Below, in pieces: positions 1-5,695 of a DNA stretch of 31,171 bases. Below the pieces are notes generated by a model. That model ran no database searches. It had not been told where the DNA came from and saw nothing but the letters and a program-made list of their open reading frames with translations. This DNA is from a virus. The position numbers and the translations under genes are program-made. Every line of letters begins with the position of its first letter. Position 1 is the stretch's first letter. The DNA is taken from IMG/VR virus record IMGVR_UViG_3300043398_000464, positions 1 through 31,171 of that record; one strand, given 5' to 3'.

Positions 1-432
1 TTGAGCATTGTTCCACGGCTTAGCCTGTTCATTGAAAAGAACGGGCTGAGTCGTGACCTGTCCCGAGTGTTCCACACCTGTCTTTTCAACCATACCATGC
101 TGTACAGTGAGCAAGAACATCGTTAGCCTGGTGTTAAATCGATTCGTCAATCCCCCCTTACAGAGGGCCGTTTGCTGTTTAAGCTTGGCCATTTCGTGGG
201 CTTCTTTCATGCCTTGATGGCGCTCACAGAATCTCCCTAGATCGGACTGCGAAACTCGGTGCTTGAGGCAAAACTCTCCGAGAAGGATCTGATTGTCTGA
301 ATCAATCCACTCCCAAAATTTCTCTTCAAGTTCATCGAGTCTATCTTCGGTCCACTTTCTTCTATGACCTTTTGGCCTATCGCTGAAATCGAGTGGTTTT
401 TTTGTCTCTGGAAATTCTGGTGATTCGGACAT
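1..432 (-). CDS. Putative terminase small subunit / DNA-packaging protein (partial, runs off left edge)
   Basis: The minus frame is open from an ATG at 432 to the window edge, giving 144 residues without a stop; an in-frame TAG lies just upstream of the ATG, so the start cannot be extended, though no good Shine-Dalgarno is visible. The protein has a basic N-terminus (KGHRRKWTED), a helical HTH-like middle (FCLKHRVSQSDLGRFCERHQ) and a block reading LCKGGLTNRFNTRLTMFLL followed by VQHGMVEKTG. That last block resembles the 'GGL..FN...tkFvL...HG..eKT' region of small terminase or DNA-packaging proteins, which recognise pac or cos DNA and load the large subunit. The assignment rests on remembered motif resemblance only. 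The gene lies about 20 kb from the large terminase and on the other strand, which is unusual in a linear map. An alternative is another phage HTH protein. Confidence 0.55.
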   Translation of the reverse strand, partial: MSESPEFPETKKPLDFSDRPKGHRRKWTEDRLDELEEKFWEWIDSDNQILLGEFCLKHRVSQSDLGRFCERHQGMKEAHEMAKLKQQTALCKGGLTNRFNTRLTMFLLTVQHGMVEKTGVEHSGQVTTQPVLFNEQAKPWNNAQ

Positions 433-498
433 GGTTGACTACTAGGGGGATTAAGGTTAATCTGTATGCCAACCTAACATTTTTTGAGTTAAATTAAA

Positions 499-1449
499 AT
501 GGATACAAAAGATCCTATCAGCCATCAGCATTGTGTAGTGGCTACTCGCGTCACTGCTGAAACGATGTTTGTGCTAAACTTTTTTTCTACTATTTTCGGT
601 TGTTACCGCCAGGATATCGTGCGCTATGCGATCCTCATGTTCATCGATAGGTATTCGCATCTAATTGGTGCTGAGATAGATGTAGATACTATCCTTGAGG
701 GCTATATGGATACTACACTTGCTCTTACTCCTCCTAAAATTCAGCAGGACGGATCTCGCCACACCATCTATCGTACATGCGAAGTGACTCCAGAGGAAAT
801 ACCGGAATATTTAGTCGCTGGTATGGATCCTGACATAAGAAAGGTGCTTTTGAGAGACATTGTGCATGAGGACGACTCTCTCAACCCAAATATCCCAATG
901 AACACTCCTGATCAAAAGCTTCATAGGATGGATACAGACGCAGCTGGTGTTCATTTACATGAGTACATAGCTGAAAATATAGATCCAACGAGTAATGCTG
1001 TGCCTGGGGAATGTTGGGATGAATGGAACGAGTTCAAAAAAACACTCACTGATGACACGACCGGTCTAGATGGTCTCAGAAATGCGGACCTATCCAATCT
1101 AGAAACTGAATGGAGGGCTTATCAAGAGGAACTCGCTAAAGCTCGTGCTGTAGCAGATCAACCACTGTGCCAACGCACTAGCAGGCCCCGCAAGCGTAAA
1201 ATCAAACAGAATAAGCCCGAGTGGAAAATACAGGACGAGCACGATGCTGTTGTGGCATCAATGTCTACCGGTACTGCTACCGATGATAGTCCCAAACCAT
1301 CAAATGAGATTGACTGGGTCGGAGATCTATTCGAAGAGGCCCTGTTAGAGTCCTCGAAAGGACTGGATATAGCCAAGACAGCTATCGAACCGCATTTTTC
1401 AGATGAGCAGTGGTCGTTTGTCGGGTCTCGTGGCAGTCAGTTCTACTAA
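499..1449 (+). CDS. Hypothetical phage protein, 316 aa
   Basis: A 316-residue ORF with no recognised family. The N-terminal 60 residues look helical and mildly hydrophobic (AETMFVLNFFSTIFGC), the middle is acidic, and residues about 225-240 carry a strongly basic patch (SRPRKRKIKQNK), followed by an acidic, aromatic C-terminus (residues near 282-316). No Shine-Dalgarno is visible before the ATG, only A/T-rich sequence, so the start is uncertain. The gene stands alone on the plus strand between two minus-strand genes. It is divergent from the small-terminase-like gene across 66 bp and overlaps the stop of the ParB-like gene by 4 bp. The basic patch could bind nucleic acid, but no function can be assigned. 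Confidence 0.7.
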   Translation: MDTKDPISHQHCVVATRVTAETMFVLNFFSTIFGCYRQDIVRYAILMFIDRYSHLIGAEIDVDTILEGYMDTTLALTPPKIQQDGSRHTIYRTCEVTPEEIPEYLVAGMDPDIRKVLLRDIVHEDDSLNPNIPMNTPDQKLHRMDTDAAGVHLHEYIAENIDPTSNAVPGECWDEWNEFKKTLTDDTTGLDGLRNADLSNLETEWRAYQEELAKARAVADQPLCQRTSRPRKRKIKQNKPEWKIQDEHDAVVASMSTGTATDDSPKPSNEIDWVGDLFEEALLESSKGLDIAKTAIEPHFSDEQWSFVGSRGSQFY

Positions 1450-1964
1450 GCCTTTATCTTCATGTTTAGACCATGTTTGTTTGCCAGTGATTCGATAGCC
1501 GGAAGTACTTCGATCATACGGTCGGAATCCTCGAATTCGATAGTCACTTTAGGTTTGACTGGTTTTTTTTCTGAGGTTCCAAGCCCTAGATCCTTTTCTG
1601 TGAAGCCCCAGTCGAGAAGATCATTGATGTCCCATTGATTTGCCAGTATCTCCCAGTCCCAATCGCCAACGTTCTTGTTGAGGCGAATATTTAACTCATC
1701 CACTTCCTCATCACTCAAGAGCCGATCTGGCAGCCAACAGAAGCAGCTAGTCTCTCCCTGAAGTTTAAGCACTGATATACGTTGATGTCCCCCGATGATG
1801 GTGAAATCGGCGTTGAGCACGGGCTTGTCAATCAAACCAAACTTACTCATCGACTCATCAAGGTGCCTCTGCTGCTCTACACTCAACGATCGTGGGTTTT
1901 TGGTATGCACCCTTAGCTGATCAAGCGGAACGTCTATAAGGGTCCAAAATGGCTTTTCTGACAT
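1446..1964 (-). CDS. ParB/sulfiredoxin-fold nuclease-domain protein, 172 aa
   Basis: The first 100 residues match the ParB-like N-terminal domain: a 'lDQLRVHTKNPR' opening (residues 15-25), 'SMSKFGLIDKPVL' (38-50) and the GGHQR box (58-62), equivalent to the nucleotide-binding GxxR loop of ParB. A segment after it (NVGDWDWEILANQW, about 95-108) is typical of free-standing phage ParB-domain proteins often found near phage DNA methylases. Full-length partition ParB also has a central HTH domain, which is absent here, so chromosome partition is unlikely and a DNA-modification or nicking role is more plausible. The ATG directly follows the TAG of the 44-residue gene (TAGATG), so the two are translationally coupled in the RusA operon. 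The stop overlaps the convergent gene by 4 bp. Confidence 0.85.
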   Translation of the reverse strand: MSEKPFWTLIDVPLDQLRVHTKNPRSLSVEQQRHLDESMSKFGLIDKPVLNADFTIIGGHQRISVLKLQGETSCFCWLPDRLLSDEEVDELNIRLNKNVGDWDWEILANQWDINDLLDWGFTEKDLGLGTSEKKPVKPKVTIEFEDSDRMIEVLPAIESLANKHGLNMKIKA

Positions 1965-2099
1965 CTACTTCTTCACCTTCTTTTTTGCTTCTCTTGCTGT
2001 CTCCAAGGAAATAGCTACAGCCTGTTTCTGTGGCTTTCCTTCCTTCTTTAGCATTTTGATATTGGCTGAGACGGTTTTAGGTGAGTGTCCCTTTTTCAT
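1965..2099 (-). CDS. Small basic phage protein, 44 aa
   Basis: A 44-residue ORF beginning [20 protein letters not shown] and ending in a lysine-rich tail ([10 protein letters not shown]). Small basic proteins with the pattern 'GhS..tvs.NIk.l..EGkp..QAvAIal..Are' recur in many phage genomes near RusA or terminase genes; their role is unknown to me. A GGAGAGG Shine-Dalgarno precedes the ATG by about nine bases. The start lies 23 bp inside the 3' end of rusA and the TAG is followed immediately by the ATG of the ParB-domain gene. This tight packing and the family resemblance support a real gene despite its size. Its charge suggests nucleic-acid or acidic-protein binding; that is inference. Confidence 0.75.
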   Translation of the reverse strand: MKKGHSPKTVSANIKMLKKEGKPQKQAVAISLETAREAKKKVKK

Positions 2100-2535
2100 T
2101 GGCATTTGCCTCTCCATTGGTTAAGTAGTCAACGATGATGATGGTGCGAGGTTCATATCCCCAGTATTTTCGTAGATTGAGCGATTCTATTTGTGCGTCG
2201 TCACGCCATAGGACTCCGTTAGCTGCATCTAGCGTGAATTTAGCAAGGTTATCAAGATCAGGTCTTTTTGCATGACCAGTACCTAGTAGACGACTACGTT
2301 CAGTTTTACCCATACTGAGGGGTAGAGACATCTCGTAGGCTATCGTCACCTCTATACGACGTAAAAATAGACCGGCAATATCGTCGCATCTAGATAATGC
2401 TGATCTTAATCGCCATCTGAATGTGGTTTTTTCATCGACCTGAGGATCATAGGTTGTTGTCTTTCCCTTTACCCGTCTTGTTCTTGCGCGGGCCTTAGCT
2501 GTGGGCTGTCCATCTATTACTATTTTTATACGCAT
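2077..2535 (-). CDS. rusA: RusA-like Holliday junction resolvase
   Basis: This 152-residue protein has the RusA signature: an N-terminal '[13 protein letters not shown]' strand-turn (residues 7-19), '[18 protein letters not shown]' (90-107) and 'WRDDAQI' (110-116). The acidic residues D93, D95, D103, D112 and D113 correspond to the conserved metal-binding cluster of RusA, and N96 and K99 are also conserved. RusA endonucleases act as dimers that resolve four-way junctions, in phages usually clearing recombination or replication intermediates before packaging. Length is close to the family norm (about 120-150). It is the first gene of a three-gene leftward operon with the 44-residue and ParB-domain genes, divergent from an HTH gene. 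The ribosome-binding site is weak (GGGG). Confidence 0.93.
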   Translation of the reverse strand: MRIKIVIDGQPTAKARARTRRVKGKTTTYDPQVDEKTTFRWRLRSALSRCDDIAGLFLRRIEVTIAYEMSLPLSMGKTERSRLLGTGHAKRPDLDNLAKFTLDAANGVLWRDDAQIESLNLRKYWGYEPRTIIIVDYLTNGEANANEKGTLT

Positions 2536-2563
2536 TTAGCCCCGCTGGATCGATAACCACCGC

Positions 2564-2592
2564 TGTACCGAAACCGTGGTATCCCATATAAT
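2564..2592 (+). promoter_or_regulatory. Candidate promoter for the HTH gene
   Basis: A perfect TATAAT at 2587-2592 lies about 18 bases before the HTH gene's start. The hexamer 17 bp upstream (2564-2569, TGTACC) is a poor -35 match. It is within the 75-bp divergent spacer between rusA and the HTH gene, where an operator would be expected. The short leader leaves room for the strong AGGAGG ribosome-binding site only. Confidence 0.4.
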
Positions 2593-2610
2593 ATACTACA
2601 GGAGGGTCTT

Positions 2611-2955
2611 ATGCACCTAGACAAGTGGCTACATGACAAAAAGTTGTCCATTTACGATATCGCATCTTTATGCGGCATTACGGTACAAAGCTTCAACAAA
2701 TTTAGACGGCAGAAAGAAGGATGGCTGCGGGAGCGTTGTTATATCGCCAGTCACGGACAGATAACCGATGTGGGATTCCCAGAGTTATCCAATTTACCCT
2801 GCAACGCCCTACGTAGGCGCGGTTCGCATACCATTATTATTTCGTTCCTTGAGGAGGACCACGATGACAATAACGACGAGTTCAGAACAGGCTCCATTAT
2901 CAGCAGAAAAGATGGAACCACCACCAGTAAAAGTGATGAATACGGATGGCTATGA
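2611..2955 (+). CDS. Small Cro/YdaS-like helix-turn-helix protein
   Basis: A strong Shine-Dalgarno (ACAGGAGGG) precedes the ATG. The first 60 residues read as a small Cro/YdaS-like DNA-binding domain: MHLDKWLHDKKLSIYDIASL, then CGITVQSFNKF, and an ASHGQITDVGFPEL segment like the 'TgGkVt..dl.pel' end of these repressors. The position opposite rusA, with a promoter in between, fits a transcriptional switch. The final 31 codons overlap the next gene in another frame by 92 bp and look like non-protein sequence (acidic and Ser/Thr-rich), so the functional protein may be only the first 60 to 70 residues, or a frameshift may have lost the native stop. Confidence 0.65.
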   Translation: MHLDKWLHDKKLSIYDIASLCGITVQSFNKFRRQKEGWLRERCYIASHGQITDVGFPELSNLPCNALRRRGSHTIIISFLEEDHDDNNDEFRTGSIISRKDGTTTSKSDEYGWL

Positions 2956-3601
2956 GTCGATCCTTCCAACTGTTGGACCAGTGCCATCTCTTAAGGAAAA
3001 GCTTGGTCCAATAGATCTAGAGCTAGCCAAAGATATTGAGTTTGTCGAATGCTATGAGCTGTTCGGTGCAAACGGAAAAACACTTTCGTTTAGTGCGCAC
3101 GTCTATTGGAAAAGCCAGAAGATGGATCTGCGAGGATTCGTGATCACATGCACCAATAAGCAGAAGCGCATCACTAAAATTACAGAGCCAATGTGCCTAG
3201 TATGGTCCAAAGAACACGGACATGCCGTATGGGTCCCCGCGTTTAGCCACATGGATCCGAAGTTCATGGACACGATCCGTCATATCATCATCGAAAACTG
3301 CCAGGACTTTGTACGGGAGTTTAGACCATACGGAGGTATGGCACGGTCCTGCCACGATTTGCTCAAGAGTCGCTACATGCGCAACGTGAAGCTAAAGACG
3401 GTGGATGTAGAGCAGGTATATCGTCCGTATCAGAAAAAGAAACGATTGCCTACAAAACCTGGCACAGGAAAAAAACCCTCCTATGATCCGAGCAATAAGG
3501 CGCGAACTGCACCTCGTGCATCACAAAAAACTACTTATAGTGCACCTGAAAAATTGAGCTCACCACCGCCAGGATCCCGTCCTAGCTATAAAAAATACTA
3601 G
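2864..3601 (+). CDS. Hypothetical phage protein with basic, proline-rich tail, 245 aa
   Basis: The frame is open further upstream, but GAGGAGG with six-base spacing selects the ATG at 2864 (MTITTSSEQAPLSAEK). Residues about 45-170 look like a compact globular domain with alternating strands (KTLSFSAHVYWKSQKMDLRG, HAVWVPAFSHMDPKF). From about 190 the sequence is Lys/Pro/Ser-rich and probably disordered, ending SRPSYKKY. No family is recognised. The basic tail could contact nucleic acid. The gene starts 92 bp inside the HTH gene and ends before an intrinsic terminator at 3694-3734, so HTH and this gene probably form a two-gene early operon. Confidence 0.75.
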   Translation: MTITTSSEQAPLSAEKMEPPPVKVMNTDGYESILPTVGPVPSLKEKLGPIDLELAKDIEFVECYELFGANGKTLSFSAHVYWKSQKMDLRGFVITCTNKQKRITKITEPMCLVWSKEHGHAVWVPAFSHMDPKFMDTIRHIIIENCQDFVREFRPYGGMARSCHDLLKSRYMRNVKLKTVDVEQVYRPYQKKKRLPTKPGTGKKPSYDPSNKARTAPRASQKTTYSAPEKLSSPPPGSRPSYKKY

Positions 3602-3672
3602 GTTAAAAAAAGGATGTGGACTTAGAGTACAAATTGTTCTTTGGGGTCCTTACCTGTTCCTGACCTTGCGGT

Positions 3673-3888
3673 TTAACGCTTTTCATTGTGCACGCCGCCC
3701 AATCCGGCTTTGTTTTGGGCGGCTTTTTCTTTTTGCATTAACTCATTTAATTTTTTACGTAGCTCTTCCCACTCCTCAGGACCGAGTGCTGGCGATCTGC
3801 ACAACCTGTGGCAACCAAGGCGCCCAATTTGATCTGCAGGAGCATTAATGGCGCTAGTTCTAGACACGGGTGTCAACTCGGTAGCCAT
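3673..3888 (-). CDS. Possible small protein, 71 aa (doubtful)
   Basis: The ORF begins 16 bp inside the end of the upstream minus-strand gene and encodes a Cys-containing N-terminal half (GCHRLCRSP near residues 25-33) and a charged helical C-terminus (EEWEELRKKLNELMQKEKAA). The helix looks protein-like and the overlap suits an operon. Against it, the Shine-Dalgarno is poor and its last 20 codons coincide with the rightward terminator hairpin. It may be a genuine small gene sharing sequence with the terminator or a chance ORF. Confidence 0.35.
   Translation of the reverse strand: MATELTPVSRTSAINAPADQIGRLGCHRLCRSPALGPEEWEELRKKLNELMQKEKAAQNKAGLGGVHNEKR
3694..3734 (+). terminator. Rightward intrinsic terminator
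   Basis: A perfect 9-bp stem, GCCGCCCAA (3694-3702) and TTGGGCGGC (3715-3723), with a 12-base loop, is followed by TTTTT, C, TTTTT. It lies about 90 bp after the stop of the 245-residue gene and should end the HTH operon transcript. No T-run exists on the other strand, so it acts rightward only. Confidence 0.88.
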
Positions 3889-4217
3889 TCTGCGTCTCGT
3901 AAAGGTTTCGTTTTTTCTAGACCTATCAGATCCCAGTCTTTTTTTACCTCTTGATTTGTCCTCTTCGGACCCCCGCCCTTAACAGGAGCGCAACGTTTAG
4001 CTGCGAATGCCTGGATCTCATCTAAGGGCTTATTGACTTCAGCCACCTCGAAAAAACGCACGTTATTGATCGCAATCCACAGGCCCCGTTTGAGTTTGTG
4101 GCATCTATATACTTCCCCGGCTGAAATCGCTTTCATGAAATTTACCATCTCTTCCTGAGGCACACGGACGCGTATTGCTTTGTCGTCTATAAATGAAAAA
4201 TCAATTGCGTAATACAT
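3873..4217 (-). CDS. Hypothetical phage protein, 114 aa
   Basis: An ATG at 4232 is possible, but AAGGA with five-base spacing selects the ATG at 4217 (MYYAIDFSFIDDKAIRVRVP). The protein begins with a strand-rich segment ending GLWIAINNVRFFEVAEV around residue 65, reminiscent of a small beta-barrel, then a basic stretch (CAPVKGGGPKRTNQEVKKDW) and a short tail. I do not recognise a family. It is divergent from the first winged-helix gene across 66 bp that hold a small palindrome, so the two may share regulation. It overlaps a doubtful downstream ORF by 16 bp. Confidence 0.7.
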   Translation of the reverse strand: MYYAIDFSFIDDKAIRVRVPQEEMVNFMKAISAGEVYRCHKLKRGLWIAINNVRFFEVAEVNKPLDEIQAFAAKRCAPVKGGGPKRTNQEVKKDWDLIGLEKTKPLRDAEWLPS

Positions 4218-4236
4218 AATATTCCTTAACATGCTC

Positions 4237-4253
4237 GGTATGAATAGAATACC
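4237..4253. promoter_or_regulatory. Palindromic operator-like site
   Basis: GGTAT (4237-4241) and ATACC (4249-4253) form an inverted repeat centred in the 66-bp divergent spacer between the 114-residue gene and the first winged-helix gene. Short palindromes in such spacers often bind phage repressors; here it is inference from position and symmetry only. Confidence 0.3.
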
Positions 4254-4283
4254 AAAAATGCCGATTTGACTCTAGGAGGCAAT

Positions 4284-4601
4284 ATGGACGAAAAGGATCG
4301 ACCCATACCGGACGCGGTTTTAGATTACTGGCTACGCAAACTAACTCCTCACGAGTTCAGAATGCTTGTGTACCTCTTGCAGAAGACCTATTGCGTGCGA
4401 TGTGACTTTGTCAAGCTAAGCATTTCGGAAACGGCTCGGGAGCTTAGGACGACCGCTGGTATCATTAATCTGGATCTAGACGGACTTCTATCAGAAAACT
4501 TGATCAATCTTATGCCTGACGAGGAGGATGGTTGTTTACGAATCGTGCTTAGGGAGTGGATTTTTCTGAATAGGTTTCCCGACGGATGGGATGACAATTA
4601 A
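4284..4601 (+). CDS. Small winged-helix-like protein, 105 aa
   Basis: An in-frame TTG lies upstream, but AGGAGG four bases before the ATG at 4284 fixes the start (MDEKDRPIPDAVLDYW). Residues about 18-95 read as a winged helix: LTPHEFRMLVYLLQKTY, then KLSISETARELRTTAGIINL as the recognition region, and EDGCLRIVLREWIFLN as the wing and end strand. The layout is the same as the domains of the next two genes (4886-5584 and 5638-6783), so the three look like diverged paralogues. The likely role is DNA binding in replication control or initiation. The gene ends within the A-tract of a leftward terminator. Confidence 0.75.
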   Translation: MDEKDRPIPDAVLDYWLRKLTPHEFRMLVYLLQKTYCVRCDFVKLSISETARELRTTAGIINLDLDGLLSENLINLMPDEEDGCLRIVLREWIFLNRFPDGWDDN

Positions 4602-4625
4602 AAAAGGGCGGTCGATGGGCCGCCC
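4600..4625 (-). terminator. Leftward intrinsic terminator 1
   Basis: On the plus strand six A's (4600-4605) precede GGGCGG (4606-4611), an 8-base loop and CCGCCC (4620-4625). Read leftward this is a GC-rich stem followed by TTTTTT, the classical terminator form. There is no T-run on the right, so it is not a rightward terminator for the gene that ends at 4601. No leftward protein gene lies upstream of it, which is why a leftward small RNA is proposed. Confidence 0.7.
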
Positions 4626-4718
4626 TGCGCTAACACACGATTGGTATATGAATGGGATCGCCAAGGAGCGAGATCCAATCGCGACATGACATCTGCGAGT
4701 TATTCGTCTATCCGTCTA
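4600..4718 (-). ncRNA. Candidate leftward structured small RNA, about 119 nt
   Basis: A leftward promoter-like sequence (4725-4753) would start transcription near 4718, and terminator 1 would end it near 4600. The interval has no convincing ORF and is strongly structured: CGATTGG and CCAATCG form a perfect 7-bp inverted repeat spanning about 4638-4681, and GGATC and GATCC form a nested, partly competing stem. Promoter, structure and terminator in order are the usual signature of a bacterial small RNA. All three were found by eye, and the target is unknown. It may instead be a structured leader on the plus strand for the 4886-5584 gene. Confidence 0.4.
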
Positions 4719-4724
4719 GGCAGG

Positions 4725-4753
4725 ACCATAGCATTCCTATCGCAGCAAGTCAA
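4725..4753 (-). promoter_or_regulatory. Leftward sigma70-like promoter for the small RNA
   Basis: Read leftward, TTGACT (4753-4748) is separated by exactly 17 bp from TATGGT (4730-4725). These match the consensus at 5 of 6 and 4 of 6 positions. No leftward protein gene follows within 500 bp, so its likely product is the short RNA ending at terminator 1. Confidence 0.45.
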
Positions 4754-4771
4754 AGATTTTTAGTTGCCCGC

Positions 4772-4793
4772 AATCCTATGTTGAGTTAGGATT
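4772..4793. promoter_or_regulatory. Inverted repeat in the spacer before 4886-5584
   Basis: AATCCTA (4772-4778) and TAGGATT (4787-4793) are perfect inverted arms around an 8-base centre. Only a TT follows on the right, too short for a terminator. An operator for one of the neighbouring winged-helix proteins is possible. The rest of the 284-bp spacer at 4602-4885 holds the candidate small RNA, its promoter and terminator 2, and no protein gene was found in it. Confidence 0.35.
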
Positions 4794-4808
4794 TTGCGTT
4801 TCGATGCC

Positions 4809-4841
4809 AAAAAAAAGACCCCACAACACAGGGTTGCGGGG
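4809..4841 (-). terminator. Leftward intrinsic terminator 2
   Basis: Eight A's (4809-4816) precede a stem of CCCC-A-CAAC (4819-4827) with GTTG-C-GGGG (4833-4841), one internal A/C mismatch and a 5-base loop. Read leftward it is a GC-rich hairpin followed by T8 (after a short TC). It stands about 45 bp before the start of the 4886-5584 gene and would end any RNA copied leftward from that gene's 5' end. Confidence 0.68.
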
Positions 4842-4885
4842 CCCAACAAGGATTAATGCTCTACTAAAAGGAGCATAAAATTAAT

Positions 4886-5584
4886 ATGTCTATTGGTATA
4901 TCAGAAGCTGCAATTTCTTGCAGCGAAAATCAACAGTACGGAATGAAAAATATGGAAGAGCCAAGGAATGGTTCGTATTTGCACATACTTAAGTCGGTTG
5001 ACGAGGTCATGGACAATCCGTGGATAGTAGACAACTCAAAAGAATTATTTAAAAAGATTAGAGATATCGCTGGGCCAAGTCGACATTATATTGAGGTAGA
5101 GAAATCGCCTGGAAGGATTTCATTGCCGGGCAACAGCGAATCAGAAAACTTGGAAATGCAGTTCACAATAGGAAGTCTGTACCGCAAGGGTGCATTGCTG
5201 TTGAGCGACAATAAGATATTAGAAAATACTTCACATCATGATAAAGAATCTACTATATGGGGATGTATGGGCTGGGGAAATGCAAATGCACTACTCACCT
5301 CACAAGAGGTATTTATACTAAATAAATTATATCAGCAATATTGCGTGTTTGGAGAACTCGGAATATGTGTTGATTCAGACGAGGTTATAAGTAAGCGAAT
5401 AGGCATCACTATAGAGGGTATACAAAAATACAAAGTCTTACTCTCTGTTGCCAGAGAAAAACTAGAGGGCGGATCCTTTATCTCTATTGGTAAACGTTAT
5501 AAGGAAAATGGTGAGAGAGACACAGACGTCATCGTTTTCCACGAGCTGAATCTTCTTACCATGTCATATAATAGAACACGATAA
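4886..5584 (+). CDS. Winged-helix-like replication-region protein, 232 aa
   Basis: The ATG at 4886 follows an AAAGGAGC Shine-Dalgarno with rather long spacing (about 12 bases). The N-terminal half is polar with no recognised domain. Residues about 135-225 (LTSQEVFILNKLYQQYC, then SKRIGITIEGIQKYKVLL, then GGSFISIGKRYKENGERD) match in layout the winged helix of the downstream initiator, including the wing 'FIS....Y..NGeR.tDvI'. It may be an accessory initiator or regulator of replication. It is flanked on both sides by leftward terminators, and a leftward promoter-like sequence overlaps its first codons, so antisense control of its start is possible. Confidence 0.75.
   Translation: MSIGISEAAISCSENQQYGMKNMEEPRNGSYLHILKSVDEVMDNPWIVDNSKELFKKIRDIAGPSRHYIEVEKSPGRISLPGNSESENLEMQFTIGSLYRKGALLLSDNKILENTSHHDKESTIWGCMGWGNANALLTSQEVFILNKLYQQYCVFGELGICVDSDEVISKRIGITIEGIQKYKVLLSVAREKLEGGSFISIGKRYKENGERDTDVIVFHELNLLTMSYNRTR
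4895..4923 (-). promoter_or_regulatory. Weak leftward promoter inside the start of 4886-5584
   Basis: Leftward, CTGCAA (4923-4918), 17 bp, then TATACC (4900-4895) with a TG one base before it (extended -10 form). Consensus matches are 3 of 6 and 4 of 6, so it is weak alone. Transcription would start near 4888 and end at terminator 2, giving a roughly 80-nt RNA antisense to the ribosome-binding site and start codon. The reading depends on the parallel with the stronger case at 5586-5729. Confidence 0.25.
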
Positions 5585-5585
5585 C

Positions 5586-5623
5586 AAAAAAAAGCCACCC
5601 ACTATATGTAACTGATGGGTGGC
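5586..5623 (-). terminator. Leftward intrinsic terminator 3
   Basis: Eight A's (5586-5593) precede a perfect 8-bp stem, GCCACCCA (5594-5601) and TGGGTGGC (5616-5623), with a 14-base loop. Leftward it is followed by T8. The right arm ends three bases before the AAGGA ribosome-binding site of the initiator gene, so the hairpin may also form in that gene's own leader. Confidence 0.75.
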
Positions 5624-5695
5624 TTAAGGATAAAAACATGTCTGCAAGCTTAGCATCATCGTGTATTTCTAGCAACGAATTAGATAGCACGACCA
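5586..5695 (-). ncRNA. Candidate antisense RNA to the initiator leader, about 110 nt
   Basis: A leftward promoter (5702-5729) and terminator 3 bound a short interval with no leftward ORF. The predicted RNA would be complementary to the initiator's leader, its AAGGA ribosome-binding site and about its first 19 codons. Antisense RNAs of this size that cover an initiator's translation start control copy number in several plasmid families (CopA and RepA of R1, for example). Neither the RNA nor its effect is shown by sequence alone; spurious promoter matches in A/T-rich DNA are the main risk. Confidence 0.4.

Noticed and set aside
136-155. Terminase Walker B lacking the usual DE pair
   Set aside because: Residue numbers refer to TerL. 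The VFSEF form is common in the HRRxGK terminase family and keeps the catalytic glutamate, so nothing is missing.
4602-4885. Small ORFs in the 284-bp spacer
   Set aside because: The longest ATG-started frames are about a dozen codons and have no ribosome-binding site; regulatory and RNA features explain the region better.
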